This document shows positions 9,834 to 20,690 of a stretch of DNA of 64,000 nucleotides, one piece after another. Within the stretch, counting starts at the first letter, position 1. Every line of letters starts with the position of its first letter. Location of the stretch: NCBI GenBank assembly GCA_025642075.2, contig JAODUO010001721.1:1-64000 (forward strand), in the 5' to 3' direction. A model generated the notes under the pieces. The model was not told the origin of the DNA. It ran no database searches and saw nothing but the letters and a program-made list of their open reading frames with translations. The stretch comes from Ridgeia piscesae (Eukaryota > Annelida > Polychaeta > Sabellida > Siboglinidae). Both the position numbers and the translations under genes were made by a program.

Positions 9834-11517
9834 CTAAGTATACCCCGCCCTTCTTAGGTATATGTCAATTTTATTTTTAAATATATTAACACTGCTAGCA
9901 CCTACACAATCAGCTGATAATCTGTTCCATTCGTTTACTGTTCTTTGTGAAAATGAAAATTTTCTAATATCTAGTCTACACTGCTTCTTTGCTAATGTAA
10001 CTCCATGTCCTCTAGTCCTTCTCTCTTCCTTGACTGTGAAAAAATATTTCTGTCAATATTTTCATATCCATTCAATATTTTAAACACCTCAATCTGATCT
10101 CCTCTCAATCTTCTGGTTTCTAGTGTTGTTAAGCCACATTCTTTTAGACGCATTTCATAACTAATATTCCTGAGTTTTGGTATCATTTTGGTTGCTCTCC
10201 TTTGTACTCTTTCTAGCATATCAATATCCTTCTTGCGATATGGCCTCCATGCTTGTATACAATATTCTAAGTGAGGCCTAACTATTGTTTTATACAGCGG
10301 TATTATTAGTTCTTTTTCTTTGTACACTATATTTCGCCTAATTAATCCAAGAATTTGGTTTCCCTTCGCTGCTGCAATTCCACACTGCTCTGATACCTTC
10401 ATGTCAGCACTAATAGTTAACCCTAAGTCCTTTTCCTTTGAGGTAGTATTTAGTACAGTATCACCCATTGTATATTGTGCATCTTCATTCCCATGTCCTG
10501 TGTGAAGGCACTTACACTTTCCAAAATTAAACAGCATTTGCCACTTCTCAGACCATTCTATCAACTTATTAAGATCATCTTGTAAATGCTGTCTATCTGC
10601 ATCACTTTTAATTTTCCTAAATACTTTTGTGTCGTCCGCAAACTTCAACACCTTGCTTGTTATGTCATCATCCAAATCATTGATATATATTAAGAATAAA
10701 ATAGGTCCCAGTACTGATCCCTGCGGTACTCCACTCAAAACTGGTTTCCAGTTTGAAACCTCCCCATCAACTACTACTCTTTGTCTTCTACCAATAAGCC
10801 ATTTTTCTATCCAGTTGATCATTCCATTTCCTATGCCATGGGCCTTTAGTTTAAGTAGTAGTCTTTGGTGTGGCACTTTGTCAAAGGCTTTTTTAAAATC
10901 TAAGTAGATTATATCTACTGGTGATCCCTCATCTAGCCACTTTGTGACATCTTCCAAAAAACATAACATATTTGTTAAGCATGACCTCGCTTTAAAAAAC
11001 CCATGTTGAGATGGGTTTATCAATTTATTTTTAACAAGAAAATCAACCAGGTGATCTTTAATGAGTCTTTCTAATAGTTTGCAAATCACCGATGTTAAAC
11101 TCACTGGTCTATAGTTCTCTGACTTGTTTCTCGAACCTTTTTTAAATAATGGTATAATGTTTGCTTCTTTCCATTCTAACGGAACTATTCCCTCCTCTAA
11201 TGACAAATTGAACACTGTTGCAAGCGGTATGCTGATTTGTTCTACAATTTCCAATAGTAATTTGGGAGGAATCCCATCCACTCCAGGTGATTTATTATCC
11301 TTCATATCTCTTATTTTCATAGCTACCATTGTTGGGGTTACAATTAGTTGTCCAAATAGTCAAACTTCCCCCCGAACTTAGTCCAAGTACGGGTAATATA
11401 CTAATATTTTCCCCTGGTAAACACCGAACTAAAGTACTCATTTGGTTTTCTGACATTAAGAATCCCTCTGTTATTATGTTTCCATCACTACCTTCGAGAG
11501 GACCGACCTTATCCTGA
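9834..11517 (-). pseudogene. LINE reverse transcriptase, near-intact
   Basis: An open frame of 445 codons (11329-9992, minus) carries the RT core: SPGVDGIPPKLL, ENYRPVSLTS, DFKKAFDKVPH (first catalytic Asp block), SGVPQGSVLGP and KFADDTKVF (catalytic DD). The thumb region LGLIRRNIVYKEKEL and ERVQRRATKMIP follow. One frameshift near 9.99-10.05 kb separates it from the true C-terminus, which continues as SFSQRTVNEWNRLS and IYLRRAGYT with its stop at 9834-9836. Upstream, 11580-11330 encodes the EN-RT linker (DSKSFYAYVEVK, ENQMSTLVRCLPG) with shifts. The catalytic residues are retained, so it decayed recently. The ATG at 11329 is internal, not a start. Confidence 0.9.
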
Positions 11518-11932
11518 ACTTTCTTTTACTTCAACATACGCATAAAAACTCTTGCTGTCATGTTTTATTTTAAAAAGCTATTTTTTGTTGTAGCTTCTCT
11601 TTGAATTTCTAATTTCAGTTGTAGCTTAATTAAGTGCTTCTTTATAAATGGTATAGTCTTCTTCACTTCCGGTATGTCTATATGTCTTCCACATCATTTG
11701 CTTGTACTTGATTTTTCAAATGGCTTCCTTCATAAGTGTTTCTTCTTTGACCTTTCCCCTGTTTTTTCGGGGGGACAAATTTGCCAACGACGCAGTCAAT
11801 TTCACTTTTTTAAAAATATTCCAGCATTCTGTTGCTGTCTTATTCTTCAGTGTTTATTCCAGTCTATCTTTGCTAAATTTTCCCCTATGTCCTTATATCT
11901 TCCTTTGGAAAAATTTTCCGTACCTTATTTTT

Positions 11933-12610
11933 CTATTCCGTTCTCCCTTTACTTTGATGATAAAATGTATCTGGTTGGATCACTACACCCCAGTGGCTCA
12001 CATATCTTGACATTATCAACAAATTCCTTCTGTGACTCAATACTTGTCTAACACGTTTTCGCCCCTGGTTTCTTCTAAACATGTTGAGAAAAGGGAAAAT
12101 ATCTTGTACTAAATTTAAAAAATCTTGATCCTCTCTCCCCGGGACTCTGTAGAGATGTCCACTGTATATGCCCATGGTTAAAATCCCCATAATAATACAG
12201 TCCCGTTTACTCACTTCTTTGATAGCTTATGTATTTTTTCATTTTTTTGCTTATGTTTGGACTGATACATAACCCAACAGTTAATGTTGACTTTCCTGTA
12301 ACTATGTTACACCAGACAGCATCTTCACATTCTGCTTCTTTTACTAATTTTATTTCATAAGCTTGGATGGATTCTTTAATATATAAAAAAACCCGCCTCC
12401 CCTTCTTCCCAATCTATCTTTCCTAAACATTACATACCCTGTCATTCCTAATTCAGCATCTGATATATCAGGTGTGGCCCAAGATTCAGTTATACCTATT
12501 ATGTGAGGGGCAATATCTTCTACCATAATGTTTAGTTCATTTTTTTTGTTTACTATGCTCCTTGCATTTAAACAAACACATTTATAACCAAATTCCGTAG
12601 GGCTTTCCAG
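11933..12610 (-). pseudogene. APE-type endonuclease domain of the LINE (broken)
   Basis: The minus strand reads GYKCVCLNARSIVNKKNELN, then GITESWATPDISDAELG, then FRKDRLGRRGGGFF. These are the N-terminal endonuclease blocks, with the Glu of ITESW a likely metal ligand. A homopolymer slip after the GGG motif breaks the frame, and the part below 12.2 kb (CIIMG..., GREDQDFLNLVQD) is the GDFN region, degraded. The domain nicks target DNA for target-primed reverse transcription. It sits between the esterase and RT. Confidence 0.82.
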
Positions 12611-12744
12611 GCTGTTCTTTGCTGATGTTTTTTTGCTATCTTTATCTATGCCTCTAGTATTTGGCTTCTCTGTGTTCCCCCTGCGAAACTAGTTTAAAAA
12701 GTTGCAACCTGTTCCATTATTCATCGATCGAAGAAGGTTCTGGG

Positions 12745-13199
12745 AGAACACTTGCGCCCTTTCCGCTTAGATGGAGGCCATCTCATAACATGTCTTCTTT
12801 ACCAACAAAATATCCCCACAAATCTACAAATCCAACTCCTTCTTCTTCACACATCTGCTCTAATAGTCCGTTAATGGCCATCCTCTTGCAATTTCTAAAT
12901 GTTGTTCCCCTTCCCTTCATCACTGGCAAGATTCCTGAGAGTATGATCTGTTCAACTCTCGTCTTCTTCAGTGTCTCTACCAACTCTCTGTATCTCTTTA
13001 CTATCCTGGTTGTTCCATCCCTGTCTGCATTGTTCGTCCCTACATGTACTAATATAGACCCCCCTTGGCCATGCCCCAAAACTTTCTCTACCCGTTCAGT
13101 CACATGCTCTATCCTAGCCCCCGGAAGACAAACAACAACGTCTTCTCCTTTGCTTAATGTCCTGTCTGTCTTTCGCAAAATGGAGTAGTTGGGGTCCAC
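12745..13199 (-). pseudogene. SGNH/GDSL-type esterase domain of the LINE
   Basis: Open for 138 codons on the minus strand. Visible blocks: YSILRKTDR (the GDS block, with Gly-Asp changed but Ser kept), HGQGGSILVHVGTNNADRDG (GxND-type block III), SGILPVMKGRGTTFRN, GVGFVDLWGYF, and just downstream DGLHLSGKG (DxxH block V). Esterase domains occur in ORF1 of CR1 elements; here the domain is immediately upstream of the endonuclease and in the same orientation. The 5' end is truncated, so any PHD or zinc-finger region is missing. The long plus-strand frame here (12661-13188) is its shadow. Confidence 0.8.
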
Positions 13200-13205
13200 G
13201 AAGTG

Positions 13206-13689
13206 GAACCATGTTATAAATGGGCCGCGTTACAGTATATACTGTCAGGGGTGCCACCATCTACAAAAACCCTACAAAAGCATCCAATGTCAATGTGCAA
13301 TCTATGCATGTTTTCTAAAGCTGACAACCAACGTCAGTGTGTATTATGTTAAAATATTACACACTGTCAAATGTTGAACTGAGTAAAATGGTATACAGTT
13401 TTGAAATAAATAAGAACCAATATGCCTCGTCTGACGATGTGAATTGAGTGATAATACAGTACTGCTGTCACTGGTCTAAAATAATAACATTGCTTTTGAT
13501 CAGCAGCCAAAACATACAAATTAATTGACACGTTGCCGAAGTCAGCGAAATATTAGAAACTACAATAATTACGCTCACTATTGGCTTGATTTCGTCTTTC
13601 AGCAAGAAAGCTATAGCCTTTAAACACTGATGTTGAATCACAATCTGTGAGTGCATGGGAACCCAGCAGGTTAGCCCTCAAAGCTTGTA
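13206..13689. other. No recognisable feature
   Basis: Intervening sequence between the LINE and the HEEADTR-family remnant. Short open frames only; nothing recognised. Confidence 0.5.
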
Positions 13690-15000
13690 TACTCTCTCAG
13701 ACAGTGCATGTATTGGATAGCATTTTGACGTCTTTGTTTTTTTCAGAGATCATCCAAACTTTGGTTGTTTGTGCTGACATAAAGTGCACCAGAAACAGCA
13801 TAACATCCATATCTCTGCATATGACCAACATTCTTTTAATTCCCTCATTGGCAGCCTCACATGGATGGAATATCAGCCTGGTGTCAGCCTCTTCGTGGTT
13901 TCCTTGAAGTTTGCCTTTGCTCCTCATTGACCTTGCATCTGTACCATCAGATAATCCACCTCCTGTTACCAGCTCATGTTGTCCTGGTAGATCTGTACCA
14001 GTTGTCATGATTATCTAGGGCAAGAACCTGGAGAAATTAGCTTTGTTCTCATCCAATGCAATTAATTTGCTCCACACCTGTGGAAGTAGGACATTACGTC
14101 CATCGATGACTTTTTAAATTGGCTTCTTCCCCACTCGCTTTGACCTGGTTTGATTGAATGTTGCCCTGTTTAGTGGTAAAATACTACATCAACTATTGTT
14201 GTGTGGTTTCTGAACAGGGCTTTATGCAGAATAAAATTATTGTCAGTCACACATGTTTTGGTGGACACATACATGGATGTTAACTGTTAAGCCAGTTTAC
14301 AAACTTTTAAATGTGTCTGATGACCTGAAATGGACTACAAACACACATGTGACACAATTTCCACTCACTTTCAAGGCATAACTAACAATATATGGTTTTG
14401 GAAGACCTTTTTTTGCTCCTTAATTCTTTTACCCATCCAGCATATTTCTACCTGTCCATATTCGTTTTTACCCGTTCAACTGACGGGTGGACGGGTCTCT
14501 ACATAAAGCTATGTTTCTGAAGTAACTTGTCACATTGTTCATGAACACATCAGCATAGTTGCCAAACGTCTGACACCCATGGGGCTTTCCAAGAGCTTGG
14601 ATGAGTCCATGGTGTCTTTTCAAGGAGTTTCATGTCCGCAAGATACATACACCCTCATCGGACATAACTTGTATGGTCGTAGATTGTGAGCCATGGCAAC
14701 ATTACAGAAAATACTTCCAGATGGAGAGTCCAGTTGTCATCCCTCTCAGCTCTGATATATTCCAGCATAATCTGCTCCATTTCCACGTATATCGACCATA
14801 TCCTGAAGTTTGGGTTGCCACAGTGTGTCTTGCTAAACTTTGTCAAGAGGCTTTGAACACACTCACTCCTCAGGACATTTGACAGTTGTTCCACTGTGTT
14901 GCAGAGCCACTTTTTCGCCCTTCGTTAATGTCGCGGTGCCAACTACGGTGTCTTGAAAACCCTGTGTTGCACTGTGGGCAACAATACGAGGCCTACAACT
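13690..15000 (-). pseudogene. HEEADTR-motif orphan family, copy A
   Basis: Minus strand, from high to low coordinates: NFRIWSIYVEMEQIMLEYIR, TLHLEVFSVMLPWLTIYDHT (14850-14660). After MITE copy 3 come NVLLPQVWSKLIALDENKAN, ELVTGGGLSDGTDA and GNHEEADTRLIFHPCEAANE, then RMLVICRDMDVMLFLVHFM (to about 13740). From memory, this order of blocks belongs to a large uncharacterised family found in many copies in invertebrate genomes. The acidic HEEADTR and CRD-D blocks suggest a nuclease-like (PIN-type) fold, but that is inference. The copy has in-frame stops and is split by a MITE, so it is dead. Confidence 0.55.
14215..14513 (+). mobile_element. hAT-type MITE copy 3
   Basis: CAGGGCTTTATGCAG start and ACATAAAGCTATG end, with perfect 8-bp target duplication TTTCTGAA at 14207-14214 and 14514-14521. 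It interrupts copy A of the HEEADTR-family remnant. Confidence 0.95.
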
Positions 15001-15214
15001 AGAAACGAATGTCTTGAGTATTTTTAAAAGTAGTTCAAAAATAAGACACACATATTTTTGGGGTATTAGCAGAAGACATATCCGTCAGATGGCTCCACTT
15101 GTACTTTGACCTAGTTTGTGGTTCACCACATATCAGCTAGGGGCAATACATGACCTCTAACCCCCATTTGACCCAATTTGTTTTCATTGCCTCAAGACAG
15201 ATCCCCATCGTATA

Positions 15215-16033
15215 TTGTGAGTATTACAGAAAAATACTTCCAGACAGAGAGTCCAGTTACCATCCCTCTCAGCCAGGGCTTTATGCAGGATAAAATTATT
15301 GCCAGTCACACGTTTTGATGGACACATGGATGTTAACTGTTAAGCCAGTTTACAAACTTTAATGTGTCTGATGACCTGAAATGGACTACAAGCACACATG
15401 TGACACCATTTTCACTCACTTTCAAGACATAACTAACAATATCTATAGTTTTGGAAGACCGTTTTTTGCTCCTTCATTTTTTTACCTATCCTCCCATATT
15501 TCTACCCGTCCATATTTGTTTATACCTGTCCAAATGACGGGTGGACGGGTCACTACATAAAGCTATGCTCTCAGCTCTGGATAAGTCCAGCAGAATATAG
15601 AATCTGCACCATGTCCACGTATGTCGACCATATCCTGACACGTTTACTCCTCAGGACAGTTGTTCCACTGTGTTGCAGAGCGGTTCTACTGTGTGATAGC
15701 CACTTTTCTCCTGGAACAATTTGTGCATATTTTTGGCAAGTTTGTGACATTAACTTCATCTTCATGACCATATTCGGATAGCCATGTTTCAATCATTTGC
15801 GATTTGATGCACCACAGAGCTTCATTATGCTAGTAGTAGGCCTTGCCATCTGTGGTGTTTGTAGCATACACACAGGATTCTGTCCACAATTCATACAACC
15901 TGACACTCTCCATGTGTCGGCCAATTGCTTTCTGGAAGTTGAAGCAAACCTGCAGTCCTCCCATGAGAATGATGACATCCTTACAGTTGTGTGTATCGCC
16001 ATCAGCTCGTGCCTGTAGAAAGGATAATACCAA
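15215..16033 (-). pseudogene. HEEADTR-family remnant, copy B (N-terminal side)
   Basis: Minus strand 16033-15830 encodes VIILMGGLQVCFNFQKAIGR, LYELWTESCVYATNT and TTDGKAYY. The next segment (15810-15571) continues with SIMKLCGASN and, after stops, RIWSTYVDMVQI, the same block as RIWSIYVEMEQI in copy A. Nucleotides 15215-15700 align with 14690-14900, so this is a segmental duplicate of part of copy A that keeps the upstream blocks. MITE copy 4 splits it. Probably the donor family carried both halves in one protein. Confidence 0.55.
15274..15567 (+). mobile_element. hAT-type MITE copy 4
   Basis: CAGGGCTTTATGCAG start, ACATAAAGCTATG end, perfect 8-bp target duplication CTCTCAGC at 15266-15273 and 15568-15575. 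The paralogous segment near 14.75 kb has the uninterrupted site CCTCTCAGCTCTG, i.e. an empty site. Confidence 0.95.
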
Positions 16034-17065
16034 TAATTATTTATTTCTTATCGAGCGCCCCATCGAAATAATTGTTCTGGGGCACTTTACAATGATTCTT
16101 CCTAATTTAGTTAAAATAACAAAAATAAATAAATAAAAAACTAATACTACTTTGATAAAATATGCATATATGGTAATAAAGACAATCAATTTCCCTTAAA
16201 ATACCAACGTAAATTAGCATACAACTATACAGTGTATTAAAATATTATAATAAATAGTAATAATAAATAAATAAATAAAATAGTATGAATCTGAATGTGA
16301 ACCTGAATGGGGTACGTCGTAAGGAGCCAATATTGGCTATTATATATGACGGGGGGGGGGGTGTGTGTGCACATGTTATTGAGTGTTTGAGTCGCAGATC
16401 AGGCGGCTGAAATCAGTTATGGTTTCAGCCTGGACCTATGACTCGTTAAGTTGGTTCCAGTCAACTATTATTTATTCCAATAATGAATTCTTAAATTGTT
16501 CAGTGTGGGCTGTAGGTACTATGAAACATCTGGTGTTGTTGGTTGTTAGTTGTTGTACGAAATTTGAAGAGACATGGTCTTGGAAGTGCTTAGGCTGAAT
16601 GTGTCTTATTTTTGGCCGGAAGGATATTTCAGTTGGGAGGGCTGCGATAGATTCCTTAACAGTTTGGTACATAAATTTTAGTCTTTGGTCCCATCGTCTA
16701 TGTTCTAATGTGCCCGAGGTTAAGGTTGGTGAATATAAATATACGTTGATGAATATAAATACGTGATAAATAAATAAAATAGTAAAGATATGTAATAATT
16801 AAAATAATAAATAAATTAAAATAACTGTATGAATAGCTGACTACTCTTCGATTGTCAAAATAATCTGTGAAAAGAATGCAACCTTAAACTGGTTAACACT
16901 CGTACATTGGCGCACTGTAAGGGGTAGTTAGTTTCATGCCCTTTGAGCTGCACAGCAGAAGGATCGTTCGGTGATTTTAGTTCGGAAAGTGGATTGTTTA
17001 AGAAGTAACAGATCAGAATAGCGTAGACAGCGTGTCAGGCAATAAGGAGAGAGAAGTGCTGATAA
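16034..17065 (-). mobile_element. CR1/L2-like LINE 3' fragment (same family as 61.8 kb)
   Basis: Begins with TTATTTCTTATCGAGCGCCC then CCATCGAAATAATTGTTCTG, the same 3' terminus seen at 61,850. It contains the degraded C-terminal coding block (16,900-17,060), colinear with 62,340-62,520. It is split near 16.29-16.74 kb by a different LINE fragment. 5' truncated near 17,065. Confidence 0.78.
16300..16735 (-). mobile_element. Nested LINE RT C-terminal fragment
   Basis: The minus strand contains KFMYQTVKESIAALP, HVSSNFVQQL, FIVPTAHTEQFKNSLLE and IVDWNQLN. This is the conserved C-terminal end of another LINE polyprotein (normally ...FFPRTI..WN.LP...). The sequences either side belong to the first LINE and join when this piece is removed, so it inserted into that copy. 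A GGGGGGGGGGGGG/TG tract at 16,351-16,370 lies near its 3' end. Confidence 0.6.
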
Positions 17066-17067
17066 AT

Positions 17068-17413
17068 ATGGCATACATGTCAAGTTTCACGGTTTCGCCG
17101 GAGCCTCCCGGTATTGTACTACATCTCGTGGTCTCCCGGCGGGAGCAGCAAATCTCCCGGTTTTCAGTGAAACCCAAACAAACAAATTCTACCTAACTTA
17201 CCCAACTGGGTGTGTATAATACACCTTTTCCGCAGAGTATGCGCATTTGAGGAAAACGCGGGTTGTGGGTCAACTCCTGAAGTGAGTACAAAGTTTTGCA
17301 TTGATCCAGACGAATGACTGAAACGTAGCCATGTTAGAATCTTTTTTTGTGCCAGGAAAACGGAATATTTCACCAATAGAAATGGATCAGGATGGAGATG
17401 TAGTGTCACAGAT
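17068..17413 (+). mobile_element. Possible 5' end of a DNA transposon with first exon
   Basis: CATACATGTCAAG at the start of the block is followed by the CTCCCGG-rich motifs TCGCCGGAGCCTCCCGG and GTCTCCCGGCGGGAG. About 230 bp in, an ATG at 17,329 opens a short frame (MLESFFVPGKRN...) that ends at a GT donor after GTGTCACAGATG near 17,413. The layout resembles the 5' end of hAT-like elements I remember, but no 3' end was found, so the call is tentative. Confidence 0.3.
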
Positions 17414-18065
17414 GGTAAATATATGTATTTTTTCTCCTCTAGTTCGAAGATAACCAGTTTATTTCATAAATCAAAGCCATAAAAATAGCCAAATGCACTT
17501 TCACCGGCTTCGACCGTAATGGCAACAGAGGCTGTGTAAGTTTTCATTGATATGCTATTATTACATCCGTAAGATTATATCAAAACTATGAATATAGAAG
17601 ATACATTATCTGTTTTGATATTGCAATGAGTTTAAGTCAACAATTCCGACCATTTAAGAAGCTGCAGTAGATTTATTTCACAATAACATAGGTTGTTTAC
17701 CGTGTGCTTACGAGCATGTGGTTCCTGCGGCTGCTGGCAGGGAGCATGGCGTTATCGTTGTAGCCAAATATATTGTGTGTCTAAACTCACCAAGGCGATA
17801 ATCATTCCCATGTCGACATGATCATCGATTAGTTTCAACATATTTTTTTTGAATAGTATAATAATTCATCTTCCTAAAAATTACCAAGATAATGTAAATA
17901 ATCATATTTAAAAGTGCGTGAATTACCCTAGACTGTACAATGGGTTCGGAAACTTTGACCCAGATCTATCCCGCCACGTGCTTTGAGCCGACATGACAAA
18001 TATAAATAAACGTTTGTAAATCACATTTCTAGTGAAACGAAAATATAACATGCTTAGATACTTAC
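17414..18065. other. No recognisable feature
   Basis: AT-rich sequence between the possible transposon end and the tandem array. Nothing recognised. Confidence 0.5.
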
Positions 18066-19373
18066 TGTCAGCGTGGTTGCGTATGTGTGCAGATTCAGCC
18101 CTATGATGATTATATTTTTCTTTGAGTTTTGTTCAAGATCATTGATCTGTGATTCCAGTTAGTCAATTCTTGCCCCCTTTTCTGTGATGACAGTGACAAG
18201 TGTCTGTAAGCAATGCTGTCAATGTGCATGTAGCGCAGGGCTTTATACAGAACCAAATTATTGCTAGTCACACATGTTTTGGTGAACACATCCATGGATG
18301 TTAACTGTTAAGCTAGTTTAGAAACTTTAAAATGTGTCTGATGACCTGAAATGGACTACAAACACACACAAGACACCATCCATTTACACTGACTTCTAAC
18401 GCATAACTGACAATATCTATGGTTTTGGAACCTTTTTTTGCTCCTACATTTTTACCCGTCCACCCATATTTCTACCCATCCACAACAGTTTTTACCCGTC
18501 CAAATGACAGTTGGACGGGTCTCTGCATAAAGCTATGATGTAGCGTATGATGTGGGTCACTGTGGCATATTGAAGTTTGGCTACACATCTTCCACCACCT
18601 TAGTTGTCCAAGTCCTTGTTGTGTCATGCTGCTGGGTGGTGACGCTGCTGTAGATGTTGATGCATGCTTGTGTGAAGTGTGTTCACCCAAAGTGTCGTTG
18701 CAGATGACGTTGGCCCGTCCTTCTTCAAGGACGTAAACGCCTGCCCTGTATTGACACGTTGTCATAGTTTCCCCACACAGAGTGTTTATGTGTGCACCAG
18801 CACAAACCTTAACATAAACAAATGTCACATCCATAAAAGCAACTACCGCACAGCTGTCCATGCTTATGTTGACCAGTTAAGAAGATGCACTATTTTGACA
18901 TGCACATGCCTGCGATGTCACATCGTCATTCTGCTGTTGTCACGTCACTTCTTGAACAATTCTCCCACATGTTGGCAAATTCTTTGACCTCAAAATCATA
19001 CTTACGGATGAAGTTACATATACTAACACATACACTGTATTGTAAAGTTTTGAAAATAGGCTAACTTGAAAATAATGATGGATATGCAAAGAACTTTTAT
19101 ATACAAGAAAAACAAATTTCAAGATAATGTCATTTTTGTGTTGCATTATCCTATACATCTCTATGTAAATGTTTAAGTATAACAACTTATATCTCAGCCA
19201 TTTCTTGTCATAATCACAAAAGCTTTACTGTTATGTAAAGATCTACTCAAATAGATTTCAATTCATCAAGAAAATAAATACCAACACTGTGATCACAGTT
19301 GACTTTGTGACCTTCAAAATGACCTTTAAATTAAAATTAAGCGTTGTGTGGAACGTCCGGTAGTTGTGGCATT
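18066..19373. repeat. Tandem unit 1 (type A)
   Basis: Minus strand carries a coding-like stretch: CAVVAFMDVTFVYVKVCAG, then STSTAASPPSSMTQQGLGQL. On the far side of the MITE comes a coiled-coil-like stretch, TVITEKGARID...LESQINDLEQNSKK, similar to LINE ORF1 coiled coils ending ...LEQYSRR. A stop in place of one Lys shows it is not functional. The exact parent gene is not identified. Confidence 0.8.
18236..18537 (+). mobile_element. hAT-type MITE copy 5 (in unit 1)
   Basis: CAGGGCTTTATACAG start, CTGCATAAAGCTATG end, with perfect 8-bp duplication ATGTAGCG at 18,228-18,235 and 18,538-18,545. It is the best preserved copy in the array. Confidence 0.95.
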
Positions 19374-20690
19374 TGTCAGCGTGGTTGCGTATGTGTGCAG
19401 ATTCAGTCCTATGATGATTATATTTTACTTCTTTGAGTTTTATTCAAGATCATTGATCTGTGATTCCAATTTGTCAATTCTTGCCCCCTTTTCTGTGATG
19501 ACAGTGACAAGTGTCTGTAAGCAATGCTGTCAATGTGCATGTAGCGCAGGGCTTTATACAGAACCAAATTATTGCTAGTCACACATGTTTTGGTGAACAC
19601 ATCCATGGATGTTAACTGTTAAGCTAGTTTACAAACTTTAAAATGTGTCTGATGACCTGAAATGGACTACAAACACACACAAGACACCATCCATTTACAC
19701 TGACTACTAACGCATAACTGACAATATCTATGGTTATGGAACCTTTTTTTGCTCCTTCATTTTTTACCCGTCCACCCATATTTCTACCCATCCACAACAG
19801 TTTTTACCCGTCCAAATGACAGTTGGACGGGTCTCTACATAAAGCTATGATGAAGCACATGATGTGGGTCACTGTGGCATATTGAAGTTTGGCTACACAT
19901 CTTCCACAAAGGTACCTTAGTTGTCCAAGTCCTTGTTGTGTCATGCTGCTGGGTGGTGACGCTGCTGTAGATGTTGTTGCATGCTTGTGTGAAGTGTGTT
20001 CACCGGAAGTGTCGTTGGAGATGACGTGGGCACGTCCTTCTTCAAGGATGCACACGCCTGCCCTGTATTGACACGTTGTCATAGTTTCCCCACACAGAGT
20101 GTTTATGTGTGTACCAGCAAAAACCTTAACAGAAACAAATGTCATATGCATAAAAGCAACTAACACAATGCTGTCCATGCATATGTTGAACAATTAAGAA
20201 GATGCACTATTTTGACATGCACATGCCTGCGATGTCACATCATAATTCTGTTGTCGTCACGTCACTTCTTGAACAATTCTCCCACATGTTGGCAAATTCT
20301 TTGACCTCAAAATCATACATACGGATGAAGTGACATATACTAACACATACACTGTATTGTAAAGTTTTGAAAATATGCTAACTTGAAAACAATGATGGAT
20401 ATACAAAGAACTTTTATATACAAGAAAACCAAATTTCAAGATAATGTCATTTTTGTGTTGCATTATCCTACACATCTCTATGTAAATGTTTAAGTATAAC
20501 AACTTATATCTCAGCCATTTCTTGTCATAATCACCAAAGCTTTACTGTTATGTAAAGATCTACTCAAATAGATTTCAATTCATCAAGAAAATAAAAACCA
20601 ACATTATGAGCCCAGTTGACTTTGTGACCTTCAAAATGACCTTTAAATTAAAATTAAGCGTTGTGTGGAATGTCCGGTAGTTGTGGCATT
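19374..20690. repeat. Tandem unit 2 (type B)
   Basis: Same organisation as unit 1, with type-B variants: TTATATTTTACTTCTTTGAG, GATGAAGCACATGATG beside the MITE, and CACAAAGGTACCTTAG in place of CACCACCTTAG. The last variant is shared with unit 5. Confidence 0.85.
19547..19849 (+). mobile_element. hAT-type MITE copy 6 (in unit 2)
   Basis: Same insertion as in unit 1. The right flank has mutated to ATGAAGCA, so the target duplication is no longer perfect. It was copied with the unit, not inserted independently. Confidence 0.93.

Larger units (their letters stand above)
9730..13205 (-). mobile_element. LINE with esterase, endonuclease and reverse transcriptase (CR1-related)
   Basis: Minus-strand order is SGNH esterase (13199-12745), APE-type endonuclease (about 12600-11940), linker (11580-11330), reverse transcriptase (11329-9834). 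The 3' end near 9730 carries duplicated GATTTAACAAGA units (plus-strand reading). The element is 5' truncated near 13.2 kb and carries several frameshifts and stops upstream of an almost clean RT. From memory, very similar RTs occur across many aquatic animals and vertebrates. Confidence 0.88.

Noticed and set aside
8937..9857. 306- and 239-codon plus-strand frames and minus-strand Cys/His-rich frames
   Set aside because: They are the 35-bp minisatellite read in different frames. The Cys/His periodicity comes from the repeat, not from zinc fingers.
12661..13188. 175-codon plus-strand open frame
   Set aside because: It is antisense to the esterase domain of the LINE, which has clear SGNH motifs on the minus strand.
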